Under the pieces are notes generated by a model. The model made no database searches, was not told the DNA's origin, and was given only the letters and a program-made list of their open reading frames with translations. 64,000 nucleotides of DNA from Gaeumannomyces sp. JS-464. Lineage: Eukaryota > Ascomycota > Sordariomycetes > Magnaporthales > Magnaporthaceae. Positions 44,918-56,431 of this stretch are shown here, piece after piece; positions within the stretch are counted from its first letter, which is position 1, and each line of letters starts with the position of its first letter. The DNA lies in the NCBI GenBank assembly GCA_002197995.1, contig NGZR01000003.1:3844001-3908000 (forward strand), given 5' to 3'. Made by a program: the position numbers and the translations under genes.

Positions 44918-46065
44918 ATGTCGTCAGGGCGCAAAGTCAAGCTGAACACTGGCCATGAGATGCCCCTCGTTGGGCTAGGCACTTGGGTATGTTTCACCCG
45001 CCTAGTCCCCTCCTTGATGCCCTTGAGGGTGCATTGATCGAATGCTGAAGAGAAGACGCTCCCTCTCGTTAGCAATCCAAGCCGAACGAGGTCGCCAAAG
45101 CCGTCGAGCACGCGCTCCGCTGTGGATACCGACACATCGACGCGGCGGCGTGTTACGGCAACGAGTGCGAGGTAGGCGAGGGCATTCGCGCGTCCGGGGT
45201 GCCTCGCTCGGAGATCTTCATCACATCCAAGCTCTGGAACACTTTTCACCGGCCCGAAGACGTCGAGGACGCGCTGAACCAGACGCTGCAAGACCTCGGC
45301 ACCGACTACCTAGATCTCTACCTCGTTCACTGGCCGGTATCGTTCAAGAAACCGGCCAATCTGCGCGAGCTCTTCCCTCTGAAAGAGAACGGCGAAGCCG
45401 ACATCATCGACGTTCCAGACTCGGAGACGTGGGCGGCGATGGAGCGACTCGTCGAGAAGGGCAAGGTCCGAGCCATCGGCGTTAGCAATTTTACACGGCA
45501 GCGGATCGAGCAGCTGTTGGAGACTGCCAAGATCAAGCCGGCTGTGAACCAGATCGAGGCGCACCCCTATTTGCAGCAGCCGGATCTGCTGAAGTGGTCG
45601 AAGGAACAGGTACGTTGGCTCTCAGCTTGCTCCATGGTGCATCGGGAACGCAACCTAGGCTAACCTGCCGTCGTGACGCCACTCCAGGGCATCGTCGTGC
45701 AGGCCTACAGCCCGTCAGGCAACAACATCTACGGCAAGCCCAAGCCAATTGACGACCCGGTGGTGATCGAGGTGGCAAAGCAGCTGGGCAGGCAACCGGC
45801 GCAGGTGCTGATCCAGTGGGCAGCCCAGCGTGGAACCGTCGTGCTGCCCAAGTCAGTCACGCCGTCGCGCATCGAGGAGAATTTCGTCGACTTTGATCTG
45901 CCGGCCGATGCCATGGCCAAGATCAACTCGCTGGAGCGGTATGCGCGCTACAACTTTCCTGCCAGGTTGGGCGTCAACATATTTGGCGAGGCCGACGAGA
46001 AAACGCTGAAAGAGGCGGTCGAGGCGTTTGCGAAGCAAAATCTGGCCCAGAAGGCGAGCGCGTGA
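44918..46065 (+). CDS. Aldo-keto reductase, GLD1/GCY1 type
   Basis: NADPH-dependent reductase of the glycerol dehydrogenase/L-glyceraldehyde reductase group. Exons 44918-44986, 45073-45609 and 45688-46065 give 327 residues. Catalytic tetrad blocks: HIDAAACYGNE (Asp and Tyr), TSKLWNT (Lys) and YLVHWPVSF (His). IGVSNF, NQIEAHPYLQQ and LPKSVTPSRIEENF are the standard AKR signatures. All three junctions hold phase 0. Fungal relatives reduce glyceraldehyde at the end of D-galacturonate breakdown, which would fit the aldolase 9 kb away; equally it could act on the aldehyde released by the neighbouring NRPS-like reductase. Confidence 0.92.
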
Positions 46066-46883
46066 TTGGCTAGGTAAGGCGCTGGTAGACTAGAATTTAG
46101 ATGATCGGGACAGTAGATTTCTTTTGATAGTAGCAGTCCGGTTGGCTCATCGATGACGCATTTCAAGCGCGTTTTTGACGCGACGGGTAGTTCCTGCCTG
46201 TTTGCGGAAAACCGAGCTAGGTGGCACTGGCTACCTCTTGGTAGCCAGAGGGATGACGTAATCTCGCGCTGCTTTCCGCTGGAAAACGGGAACGCATTCG
46301 ACACCAGCCGGAATCATGCAAAATTCCCATTCATCAATATCTCATCCTAATACCACCCAGCTCCACCTCGACTACAGGGAGACTGCAGGGAGCTGTTCAA
46401 CCTGTCGCCCCCACGCTTGAGGCGACGCGACTCGCGACTCTGGCGCTGACAAGTGCTGAACTGGTGCGGGGTCCTCGCCCAAACGGGGGCCCCTCGCCTC
46501 GGCCCGGAGACAACCCCGACGTCCGTTTGTGGGGATGAGCCAGCCCCGCGAGCCCTAGAGGGGCAACCAGCCATGCCGCTGCGTCCATTCGCGCAGATCG
46601 GGGGTAGAATGGCCTCGGAAAAGCATACAAAAGCACTCGGGATGGCCTGGCGGCTGTGCCGCGCAGGGAGGAGACGCAATGGCCCGTCGTCCATCTCCGC
46701 CTTCGCTGGCCCTGCAACTCCTTTTCCAGGCAAAATCTTACCTGCCAGATAACAGAACCCGGAAATCGCCTCTCACTCGGAGAACATCGCGCTGTCATCG
46801 CACATGCTGGCTGGGCCGAAATCTCCAGACTACCCCTGAGTCCGCCCACCACGCTCCCCCACCTGCCCCTGACCGCCAAGAGG
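46066..46883. other. Intergenic region upstream of the regulator gene
   Basis: 3' flank of the AKR and promoter of the Zn2Cys6 gene. No supported coding feature. Confidence 0.4.
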
Positions 46884-49852
46884 ATGAGCAACCACTCGGA
46901 TGACGACTTCCTCGCCGCGTAGATAGTGGTCAAAGCACGGTATTGGAGGGCGGAAAAGGTCAGCGTCGCCCGAGTCCCAGTCCCGGGGACCCGCGTCCAG
47001 CCAAAAGGGTGCGTTGGGGAGACGACAATGCGCGCACACGGGTCAGCCGCGCCTGTGACAGGTGCAAGACGTAAGTGCTCACTCATCGCGCCGACAACCG
47101 CTTCTTTTACGCCCATGCTCATTCTCACTCCTTGCAAACGTCGGCATGTGGCTCTTGTAGAAAAACGAGATGTTCGGGCAAGTTTCCCTGCAGCACTTGT
47201 GTGCAGGCCAAACTGGACTGCCAGTTTACCGCCGCGTATCGCCGAGGGCGGCTCCCATGCATAGAACCGTCTGAGGAAGCAACCGCCACCCGCTTGATGT
47301 TCGGTGGCTCGCCTATAAATTCCGGCCATGGCGTAGACAGGGTTTAGAGACTGAGCAGGATACAACTGTGCCGAGTGGGACTCCTTTGAATCTCAGGAGG
47401 CTACGGCCGTGTCAAGGACTCCTAGCCAGCCGGCCGGGGACGATTCCACTGTTACTGACCACCGGGCACATCGCTGTGAGGATGTTTCAGGAGGCAAGGG
47501 CCGAGGGGCATCCGGAGACAGGGAGACTCTTCGCCCCGACGTCACCTCTTCCCGCAACTCCCCAGAACCATCTCAGACGGACCAACAGGGCCACTACGTC
47601 GGCCCATCATCCGGAGTCTCCTTCTTGCTGCGCCTGCAGCGGAGGCTGCAGGTGCAGATGCCCCCAGGAGCCTCGGACTCGTCCATCTTCACGTTTGGGG
47701 ACATGCCCCTGCCTGACACGGACCCGACCTTCGTCATCTTGCCACCAAAAAAAGAGGCCGATAGCATGGTACGGCGATACTTCGACTTCGCCCACGCCAC
47801 GCATCGCTTCTTGCACCGCCCCACAGTCGAGGAATGGCTCACAGAGCTCTATGAAACCAACGGGACGATGCGAGAGAGAGACACTGCTCGGAGCCGCACT
47901 GCACTACTCTTCATGGTATTCGCCCAATCCATCAGCTTCCCTTCTTCGGCTAAGCTTTCGGTCACGTCACCCTCCGCGGCCGACATTGAGCGTGTGTCGC
48001 ACGCCGAGGCCGCTATATCCAGCGTCCGATTCTTTTCTGCCGCTGAGCACCAGCTCACGGCCGAGCGGGGTCGCATTCGCCTAAGCAGCGTCCAGGCGCG
48101 TCTCGCGCAATGCTTTTACCTGCTTGCGCAGTCCCGGCTCAATCATTGCTGGACCCTATTCGGCACAGTAGCACATCTGGTCATCGCCCTGGGAATACAT
48201 CGTAAGGCCCGTGGCGACCCCTCGGCGCCATTACCCCAGCAAACAGACCAGATAGAATCCGAGTGCCGCAAACGAACATTCTGGTGCGCCTACAACCTCG
48301 ACATATACCTCAGCTCGGTGCTTGGCCGGCCACGCACATTTCATGATGAGGACATTGACCAGGAACTCCCCGCCTGCGTCGACGACTCGCAACTCTCAAG
48401 AAGGCGCAACCACTATGCGCCGATGCCGGCGCCCAGATACCACTCCATAATGACAGGTCCGGTGGCCCACCACAAGCTGTCACAAATCCTGGCCGGAGTC
48501 TTGCGTGACCTATATGGTATCAAGCCCCCGTCCCGCTCCGAGCGACTGCGCCTTGCGGACAAATACACGGGGCTGCTTTTCGAGTGGCGTGGGCAGGTGG
48601 CCTACCTGCTCGACACAGGCGGCGACTCGTCTATGTTTGTACCCATCGTGCTGCGGCAGCGCGATCTCCTCAAGCTCGCCTTCTGGCACGCTCAGATCCT
48701 AGTGCATCGGCCGTTCCTTCTCGAGAACTTCGCGAGCCTGGCGAGTCACGGCAACAGGCACAGGCAGCATGCGGCTCAGACCTCAACCAGGAGTGCCGAG
48801 GCTGAGGATAACGTAAGGCTGTGCCTTGATGCTGCCATAAGCATTGCGAGGTTGATACACGATATAGACAGCGCTGAGCAGCTCTACAGTACAATGTTTG
48901 TAAGTCCTTTGCTCCGACTATAGGGTTCCTGTTCCAAGAGTTAGACTTTCCCAACTTGCCAGACTAATGCAAGCAATCTCGACAGTTGATACCGTACTAC
49001 GGCTTCTCGGCCGTTGTTGTCCTTTACGTCCACGCCATCCAAAAACGGAACTCTCCGCCGGAAAAGTCCCTTGATGCTTTCAAGCAGCCACGGTTTGTCA
49101 GGATCACCTGTCATCCGTTGCAATAAAAGGCACCCTGACAGAACGCTATATCGTTGTGCTGCAGGAGCTCCGAAATGAGGTGCTGAAGCACTGCCCCTAT
49201 CTAGCTTCGGCGACCGTTATGGGAATGCCCGAAACCATCTCGCTGGGCTCGGGCCAGAATCCACTGGCAGCGGGCAGGATGGACGAGGCCATGACATCGA
49301 ATACGGCCGCCCTCTCCCCCGTATCGAACGCTGCCCAGACGGCGAATCGCAATGGGACAATTCCCCCTTCGGGACAAGAAACGGCACGGCGTAGGCGCAT
49401 GTCAGACCCTTCGTATCCGGGCCAGAGAGGAGGCATAGACATGGTGCGCCCTCTGGCCATGGTCGATAATACCGGCATCGGGGCAGCCAGCTCGTCCATC
49501 GACACCGGCTCTTCCCTGAACTCTAATATCCAGCAGCTATTTCAACTTCCCGCGAGTACACACCCCGTTAGCTTTCCATCGGAGAAGAGCCCCAGTGGCA
49601 GTGGCGGCAGCCCGATGACGCTGTTGACGGGATGGGGTCAGTTCGAATCTCTGGTGAGTGTTTACCATCTGCTCAATTCATGACGATCTCGCCTGCCTGT
49701 CACCGTTCCCGATTTCTAGAAAATGGGGTGGCAAACTGATCGTACTTCCCGCGCAGGTTACTGGCGGCATGATGGAAAGATTTGATGCCTTCTTTGCAGA
49801 TTCAGCAATGGAGAACTGGGATATGGCCCTGCATGGGGGTGTCGGGGCATAA
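46884..49852 (+). CDS. Zn2Cys6 transcription factor with fungal_trans domain
   Basis: Nuclear regulator. The first exon begins MSNHSDDDFLA and, allowing one missing base near 46919, runs through a basic stretch to VSRACDRCK; a GTAAGT intron (47071-47160) leads to TRCSGKFPCSTCVQAKLDC, completing the binuclear cluster. Spacing between cysteines 2 and 3 is five residues instead of the usual six. A further junction between about 47250 and 47400 is unresolved. The main exon to 48899 has GHYVGPSSGVSFLLRLQRRL and HCWTLFGTVAHLVIALGIHR plus YNLDIYLSSVLGRPR, typical of fungal_trans. Later introns: 48900-48985, 49097-49164 and 49654-49756. It is flanked by the AKR/NRPS-like pair and an MFS gene and may control them. 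Confidence 0.82.
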
Positions 49853-50073
49853 TCTGCATGGTGTTGGTTGGGCTTCAAAGTGATCGTTTTATGGCTCTAG
49901 GAATGACCGATACCCAATATGAACGAACGCCTAGAATGTCCGGTTTCTTCTAGACATAATTCCATGCCGGAAACATAAACTAGATATTCCAAAACTTCCA
50001 CTAAAAAAGCTACATGTATTCATTGCTGTGTTCCTAGACGTCGTATTGGCCACCCGCGCTGATTTGATAAAGG

Positions 50074-51808
50074 TCAATCAAACATTGGTCTTACTCTCAC
50101 CGGCGCGCTCGACGTCGTGGCTGACTCCATTTTGTCAGAGTGGCCGGGTTTCTCAGGGACCGAAACATCCTGGCCCGAAGACGAGGCCGGGATCTCGACG
50201 TTCTTGTCCAGCGGAGTGGCGACGACGTCACCGAAGCGGGCCGCGATCTCCTCGAGCCCGAGCTGGTTGGTCTCGGGCAGGAAGAGGTAGTAGCACAGGC
50301 CGGCAAAGACGTTGCACGCGATGAAGACGAAGTAGAACTTCCACGAGATCTCCTGGAAGGCGATGCTGGCGGCAAAGGACAGCCAGATGGCAGTGACTGC
50401 CTGGGAGAAGACGGAGAAGCCGACGCCGACGCCGCGTAGGTCGAGCGGGAAGATCTCGGCGACCAGGACCCAGACAACGCTGTTGAAGAAGAAGGAGTAG
50501 GCGAAGGCGAACAGGTAGATAAAGGCGACGCCCGCGCGGCTGCCGTCCGGGTTGTGGTCGTCCGGGTAGGCGGCCGAGAGGCCCGTCAGCACGCACAGGA
50601 TGGCCACGAGGCAGGCCTCGCCGCCGACGACGGTGAAGCGGCGCGGCCAGTGGTCCGAAATGGTGAAAATGGACACGGCCTGCGCAACTAAAGCCATAAA
50701 GCCGTATAGGGCTTGAATTAGTAGCACCTGCTGGCCTTTGTAGCCGAGCGCGTTGTACATGAGCGTCTGGTAGTTCTGGATGATGTTTGAGCCCGAGAGC
50801 TTGGTCATGTTGACGATGAGGCAGCCCAGCAGCGTCCGCCGGATATAGCGCCGCGTGAACAGGACGCCCCACCGCGCGGCCTTTTTGCGGTTCGCTTCGA
50901 TCATGATCTGCTCGTGCATCCGCGCGTACTCCTGCTCGATGAACTCCTCCCCGCGGTGCTCGTGGAGGTAGTGCATCACTTTCTTGGCGTCTTCATATCG
51001 CTGTCTTTGCATCACTGTGTTTTGTTGCGTTCAGCATCTCAGCCGCTGACTCGGCCAAGGTACACGGCACACAAAGAAGGAGGTTAGGTGCGGTATGGAC
51101 TGCTTACACCAGCGAGGAGAGTAGGGAAGGAAGAATGTCATGATGGCCAGCAGCAAGGCCGGCGGTGCCTGTGTGGCCAGGGGCGCCCGCCACTGCAGAT
51201 CGCCAACCGCGAACGACCCGGCGTAGCCGATCCAGCCCGCGGCGAAGAACCCCAGTGTATTCATCAGGCCCTTGAGCCCGACCAGGAATGCCCTGTTCTC
51301 GGGCGGTGAGATTTCAGACAGGTAGACGGGGGCGACGGGGTAGACCATGCCCGTGGAGAAGCCGCTCAGGGCGCGCCCCACGATCATCATGGCCGGGTTC
51401 ATGGCGGCCGCTTGGATGATGGCGCCGACGACGGACACGGCGGAGCCGATCAGGAGCGACCAGCGGCGCGAGCACGCGTCCATGGTCCAGCCCGACGCCG
51501 CCGACCCGATCGCCGAGCCTCCGTAGTAAGCCGACACTATGCCACCCTGGGTGGCTGCATTCTTCATGGTGGCGCCGTACATGGCGCGCTTGAAGGTGCT
51601 GTGCGCGATGGTGGACGCGATGATACCCGTGTCGAGGCCGTAGAGGAACCTGGTTGTTCATAGCACGCATGTTAGAAGACCAACTGCTGGTACGGGACAC
51701 CCGGGGTGCCCCTACGCGCAGCTCGTTGACGCACCCTGCCATGCTGATGGCCGTCGCGATCGTGATAGATCGGACTGAGTTGCCCAAGTGGCCTCTTTTG
51801 TTCCCCAT
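50074..51808 (-). CDS. MFS sugar transporter
   Basis: Plasma-membrane proton-sugar symporter type protein. Exons 51808-51735, 51649-51108 and 51014-50074 give 518 residues. The first junction restores AGFLYGLDTG in helix 1 and the second SPRWLMQR. Sugar-porter signatures are present: GRALSGFSTGM, YLSEISPPENR, NYQTLMYNALG in helix 7, and the terminal PETNQLGLEE (PETxGLxLEE class). It is tail-to-tail with the regulator gene (222 bases apart). Substrate cannot be read; hexose, pentose, quinate and sugar acids all use this family. No frame damage. Confidence 0.92.
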
Positions 51809-52938
51809 CGTGATGCTCGGGTCATCAACGTGAAGATGAAGACTGCTCTAGATGGTAGTCCTCCCGATTACTCTACCCTCGACCTTTTTGAACGATCCAG
51901 GCTTCTTGGACTTCTCTGGTGCGTGGCCTATACAGAGAGCTCTCCCGGTATCTCACTGGATAAACATGGAGTCTGGTTGCCGCGAACACGGCTGACCCTG
52001 ATGATTCACCTTTTCACCACCCAGATAACGCCGCAACGGGGCAGCTCGCTTTTTCAACATCCCTCTTCCAGAGTCTTGAGATGGTCCTTGCCTTGAGGAT
52101 CTGGGGAAAGTGGATGTCCGTCTGGGGTAGTCCCCCACAATTGCAAGGGTCGTCAGGTCGTCGGAAAAGCGTGCCAACAGCAGGCCCGAGGGGAAACAGG
52201 TTCGGAGAAGCTATCCATTCGAGCGAGTGTGGAGTTGGGTGGGAATGTTGCCTGTCCTGATAGCGGTCCGACCGGAGAGACCGTCGAGAAAGGCTGCTTC
52301 CTTCGAGATTTGGTGGCTTACTCCGCAAACACTTGCCGGAGCCTCGAGAATGGGCGATCTTCCAGGGCAGGCACCCATGATAGGAGCGACCGAATTCGCT
52401 GTACGGCGCCGCGCGCGTGCTTGTTGTTTTGCAGCATGGATGAGTGGCACGAGTGGCCTGGCGGCTGGTCCCACCCAAACTTGGAGAATCCCGGCACCCC
52501 AGAATGGGGGCGGAGACAGTGGGGGAACGGATTGAGATTGTCGAAAGCGGACGTGGTGCCGGCCTCGTTGCTTTCGAGTGATAGATTTCGGCTTCCCGCC
52601 CGTACCAGCCTTGGAAACCAGAAGGTGGTATCCCGACGGGACCGCGCTGGCCTTCCCCTCACTGCCACATATCCGACGGTTGCTACCCTTGTTGCTTCGG
52701 CGCCTCCAACTAGTGTACCACGGCACTTATGCCGGGATAGCAACGGAGAAGCAGAGGCGCCGTGGGCTGTCATCTTTTGGTGGAAAAATGATGAAGAGAT
52801 TGTGGCTGGTAGCCAAGGAGCCAGCTGGCAATCTAAATCTATATCCAGCAATAGTATTTTAGATGGCATCGAACAGTCTCTGGTTTGCTACGCCCCAGCT
52901 GTATCTCTAGGTATTCTATCAAAATGTTCACAGCCGCC
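51809..52938. other. Intergenic region upstream of the MFS gene
   Basis: About 1.1 kb between the MFS start and the 3' end of the ketopantoate reductase. An open frame on the plus strand (52229-52996) overlaps the reductase 3' end, lacks an ATG start and motifs, and is not called. Confidence 0.4.
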
Positions 52939-54208
52939 TCAAACCTTCTCGGACGCCTTGATCAGCCGAAGATTGACCCCGGTAATGACCGTGTAGATGG
53001 TCTCGAGCGTAGGAATGCTAACCCCCAGCTCCCTACCCTTGCGCGTCGGGTAGCCGAGGATGATCTCGACCTCCATGGGCCGTCCGTTCTTGGCGTCCTC
53101 GTACATGCTGCTGTAGATTGGCGGCATGGCCAGGATCTTGGCAATGAGCTGGTCGATCAGCGCCTCCTTGTCCAGGGGCACGCCGAGCGCCAGCGCTACG
53201 TCGATGGCCTCGCCCATCAGGCGGCGCGTCATCGGCGTCGCGCCTGGCGAACTGCCTAGCCAGGCGTGCGTGTCGAGGAAGGTCAGCGTCGTGAGCGAGT
53301 TCCAGGCCACGTTCCAGACCACCTTCTCCCACCGCTGCACCTGCACGTTGGGCACGACCTGGAATACCGTCTTGCCCGTCTTCAGCAGGCCCGCGAACTC
53401 GTCCAGCCGCGCCTGTTCCCGGTCCGGTGCCGCGGATGCCGGGTTCGGGAACAGGCCCATTTGCATGTCCTCGGACGCCGTGTGCGTGATGCAGCCCGGT
53501 TGGTGCTGGCGGGCGCCCACCCATGTCTTGCGGAAACGGAGTTGTCAGTACAGCGACGCACTCGAGAGCGGGGAAAGGTAGTCTTTTTTAGGCTCCGGAC
53601 AGCCCCTCGAGATCACAGGCAATCACTCATACTCACCACGCAGGAAATAACGGTGACAGAAGGAAATGCGTTCCTGAACGGCTCCTCGTTGCCGACTCCA
53701 TTCTGGATGAGGACGATGGTCGTCCTGTCCTCGTCCACGGCGGGCTCGAGACGAGCGGGGACCTCTCCCTGGCCGATAGCCTTGTTCGAGCAGACTATGT
53801 AGTCAAACCTGGCCCCTGCCTCGGCAGGAGTCCTAACAACTGTATTTTCCGCCACAGAAATAGGGGTTAGTCACACCAATGGGGAGCTGAGTAGACTGTC
53901 GATGATGTAGGCGGTATTCCTTTCCGACATACCCTTGTGAGGCTTTACGACCAAATTCTTTCCGTGATTCTCGCTGTTGATGGAAATACCATTGGCACTG
54001 ACGGCTTCGTAGTTTGACCTTGCGACTACGGTCAACCTAACGTTAGGGTTGCGGCTCAGGATAAAGGCGTAGAAGGAGCCGATACTGGCAAGCAAGAAAA
54101 AGTGAGGGGCGGGATCGGTCAGTCAAATTTCTCTGCGGGAGATAGTGGAGGGCTGGCGAGTACTCACGCTCCAAGCCCGTAGAGCATAACATCAAGTTGG
54201 GAAGCCAT
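52939..54208 (-). CDS. Ketopantoate reductase (2-dehydropantoate 2-reductase, PanE/ApbA family)
   Basis: Predicted NADPH-dependent reductase, in the pantothenate/CoA branch or a paralogue with another 2-keto acid. Four exons, 54208-54168, 54084-53933, 53839-53637 and 53526-52939, give 327 residues. The first junction rebuilds the Rossmann motif LYGLGAIGSFYAF. Downstream: VVARSNYE, VCSNKA, VLIQNGVGNEE (the conserved NGVG block) and the C-terminal domain with WNVAWNSLTTLT (catalytic Asn region) and MYEDAKNGRPMEVE (usual SMxxDxxxGRxTEIE). All four junctions hold frame. Fungi often carry several paralogues, so a housekeeping role is not assured. Confidence 0.9.
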
Positions 54209-54515
54209 GGCGACAGCTGTGTGTACCCCTGAATTGGTCTGGAACTTGCGATTGCCCGTCCCTCGCCTCCGTATTTGGGGAAACGCGATTACGCTCAAAC
54301 CCCTTCCTCACGAGTTAAAAGAAGCCGAACTTGCCTGCTCGGTAAGCATTGGTGGGGTAGAATAGAACACTGGCCCCCACGCAAAGGGCGTCATGACAAC
54401 GACTGGACCCGACGCGGGGTCTAGCAGAAAGAATTAAAGCACGAACATCAAACTTTGCGCGATTCAAAATGACCCCCAATTTGTTGGCTGCAAGGTCTGG
54501 CTTCGTCTATCTCCT
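54209..54515. other. Short intergenic region
   Basis: Promoter of the ketopantoate reductase gene and 3' flank of the GH127 gene. Nothing further seen. Confidence 0.4.
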
Positions 54516-56431
54516 TTAGCTGTTCGGAAGATTTCCGCTGGCCCGCCAGTACACATTGTAGTTGAAGCCGTGGGCATCGTAAAAGGGTCCCAGCTGCACC
54601 GTCCTCCCGTTCGACGTGGCCTGAAAGTCCAGGCCGCCAGTCTTCCTGATCGACGCCAGATCCAGCCCAGGGGCGCTGTTCAAAGCCGTGTCGCCGTACT
54701 TGCCGCTGAGGACGGCTGGGCCATAAGCGACGGCCACAAGGCCCTTGTCGTCGTTGGCCGCGATGGTGTACAGCTTCATCGGCAGGCGCACCACCACCTT
54801 GTCGCCAGCGCTCCAGTCCCGCGTGATAGACGCGTACGTCCCGGGCGCCGTGCTGACGCCCTGTGCCGCCTGCCCGTTGACCGTAATGACGGCCTGCCCA
54901 GCTACCCACGACGGCACCCGCACCGCCAGCGTCCACCTGCCGCCGCCCGAGCCCGAGACGTCCAGCGTCGTGGTGTCCGACTGCGGGAAGCTCGTCGACT
55001 GCGTCACCACCACGCCGCCCTTTTGCGTCCATTTGACGGACGAGCTGATAAACAGGTTCACATACAGGGCGCTGTCCCCTTGCCGCGGAAGTAGATGCTG
55101 TCCATGAGCTTGGTGTTGGTCTCGATGCCCGTCCCCTGGCAGCACCAGAACGACTCGTAGTCGGTGCTGTACGTGCCGCCGCCCCACGCCGGCCCGACGC
55201 CGCGGCGGCCGCCCGGACTCAAGGGCGTGAAGTATGTGACGTGCCCGTGCGCGCTGCGGGGGTCCTGCTGGCCCAGCATGTGGTTGAGCAGGGCGCGCTC
55301 ATAAAAGTCAAAGTAGGCGGCGGCGGGGTCGGCGAGCCACAGCTCGCGCGTCAGCTTGAGCATGTTGTACGAGTTGCACGCCTCGGCCGTGTCCTTGGCC
55401 AGGTAGCCGGCGATGGCGTTGGGCGGGCGGAAGTGCTCGGCCTGGCTGTTGCCGCCGATGACGTACGTGTGCGCGCCGACCGTGATGTTCCACGCGTTGC
55501 GCGCCACGGCCCGGTACCGCTCCTCCTTGGTCGCCTTGTACTCGCGCGCCGCCCCGATCCACTTGGGCACCTGCGTGTTGGCGTGCAGGCCGTTGAGCCG
55601 GTCCTGGTTCTGCGCGAGCGGGTCGAAGACGGCGGCGTGGTCGAACCGGCGCGCCACCTTCATCCACCGCTGGTCGCCCGTCTGGTGGAACAGGTCGGCC
55701 AGCACCTCGTTCATGCCGCCGAACTCGGTGCCCAGCATGTTTTGCATCTGCTGGTACGAGAGCGCCGACGTGCGCGTGTCGACCCATCCCGCCATGCGGA
55801 GCAGCACGTCGCGCGCCTGCGTGCTGTCCATGATGCGCCAGACGTCGAGCAGGCCGGCCATGGTCTTGTGGATCGCGTAGTAGGGCACGTTGCCGTTGCT
55901 GAGCGTGCGCTGCTCGACCTTGTCGATTTCGGACTCGGGGAAGCCCGAGAGGTAGCCACTCTTGAACCCAGCGGCGGCGTTGTTGTTCTGGCACTTTGCC
56001 AGCTCGGCGACAAAGTAGTTGGCGCGGTCGCGGCACATCGCGTCGCCAAGGGTGGCGTAACACTGAGCCCAGGCGGTCAGGAAGTGTCCCTGGAAGTGGG
56101 TGCGGAAAGGGAAGTCGGGCGCATCCCAGCCTCGGTTGGCCTGCGCTCCATTGGTGGACAGGCGGTGGTTGGCGCGGAAGTTATACAGAAGGCGATCGGC
56201 GTTGACCGATTTGATGTAAGACAGCGTCCGGTCCTGGTTCTCACGGAACCGGCCCGAGCCAAGGGAGACCTGGCTCAGGGGAAACGCAAACGCCGAGTCT
56301 CCCGTGTCGGTAAAGACAGGAGGGACCTCACGCGCGTGCACCGCGTGCTGGTGTCCTGGGTGGGCAAGCACGGCAGGGGCATACAGCACCGCCAGGACCC
56401 CCAAGGCCTTGTATGCCTTGCAGCCAAGCAT
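54516..56431 (-). CDS. Secreted GH127 beta-L-arabinofuranosidase-type protein (DUF1680), frame broken once
   Basis: Predicted to release L-arabinofuranose from arabinan or glycoprotein side chains. About 638 residues in one exon. Signal peptide (about 1-23, ending VLAHP); FPLSQVSLGSGRF near the catalytic domain start; FRTHFQGHFLTAW; YYAIHKTMAGLLD; GTEFGGMNEVLADLF, where the Glu pair region of the family lies; ACNSYNMLKLTREL; and SFWCCQGTGIE, the double Cys that binds zinc and acts as nucleophile in GH127. One base is missing near 55078 in a C4 run (plus strand); after it DSALYVNLFISS continues to the C-terminal beta domain. Specificity within GH127/GH146 is not resolved. Confidence 0.87.

Noticed and set aside
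52229..52996. 255-codon open frame on the plus strand
   Set aside because: Begins without ATG, overlaps the 3' coding end of the ketopantoate reductase in antisense and has no recognisable motif.
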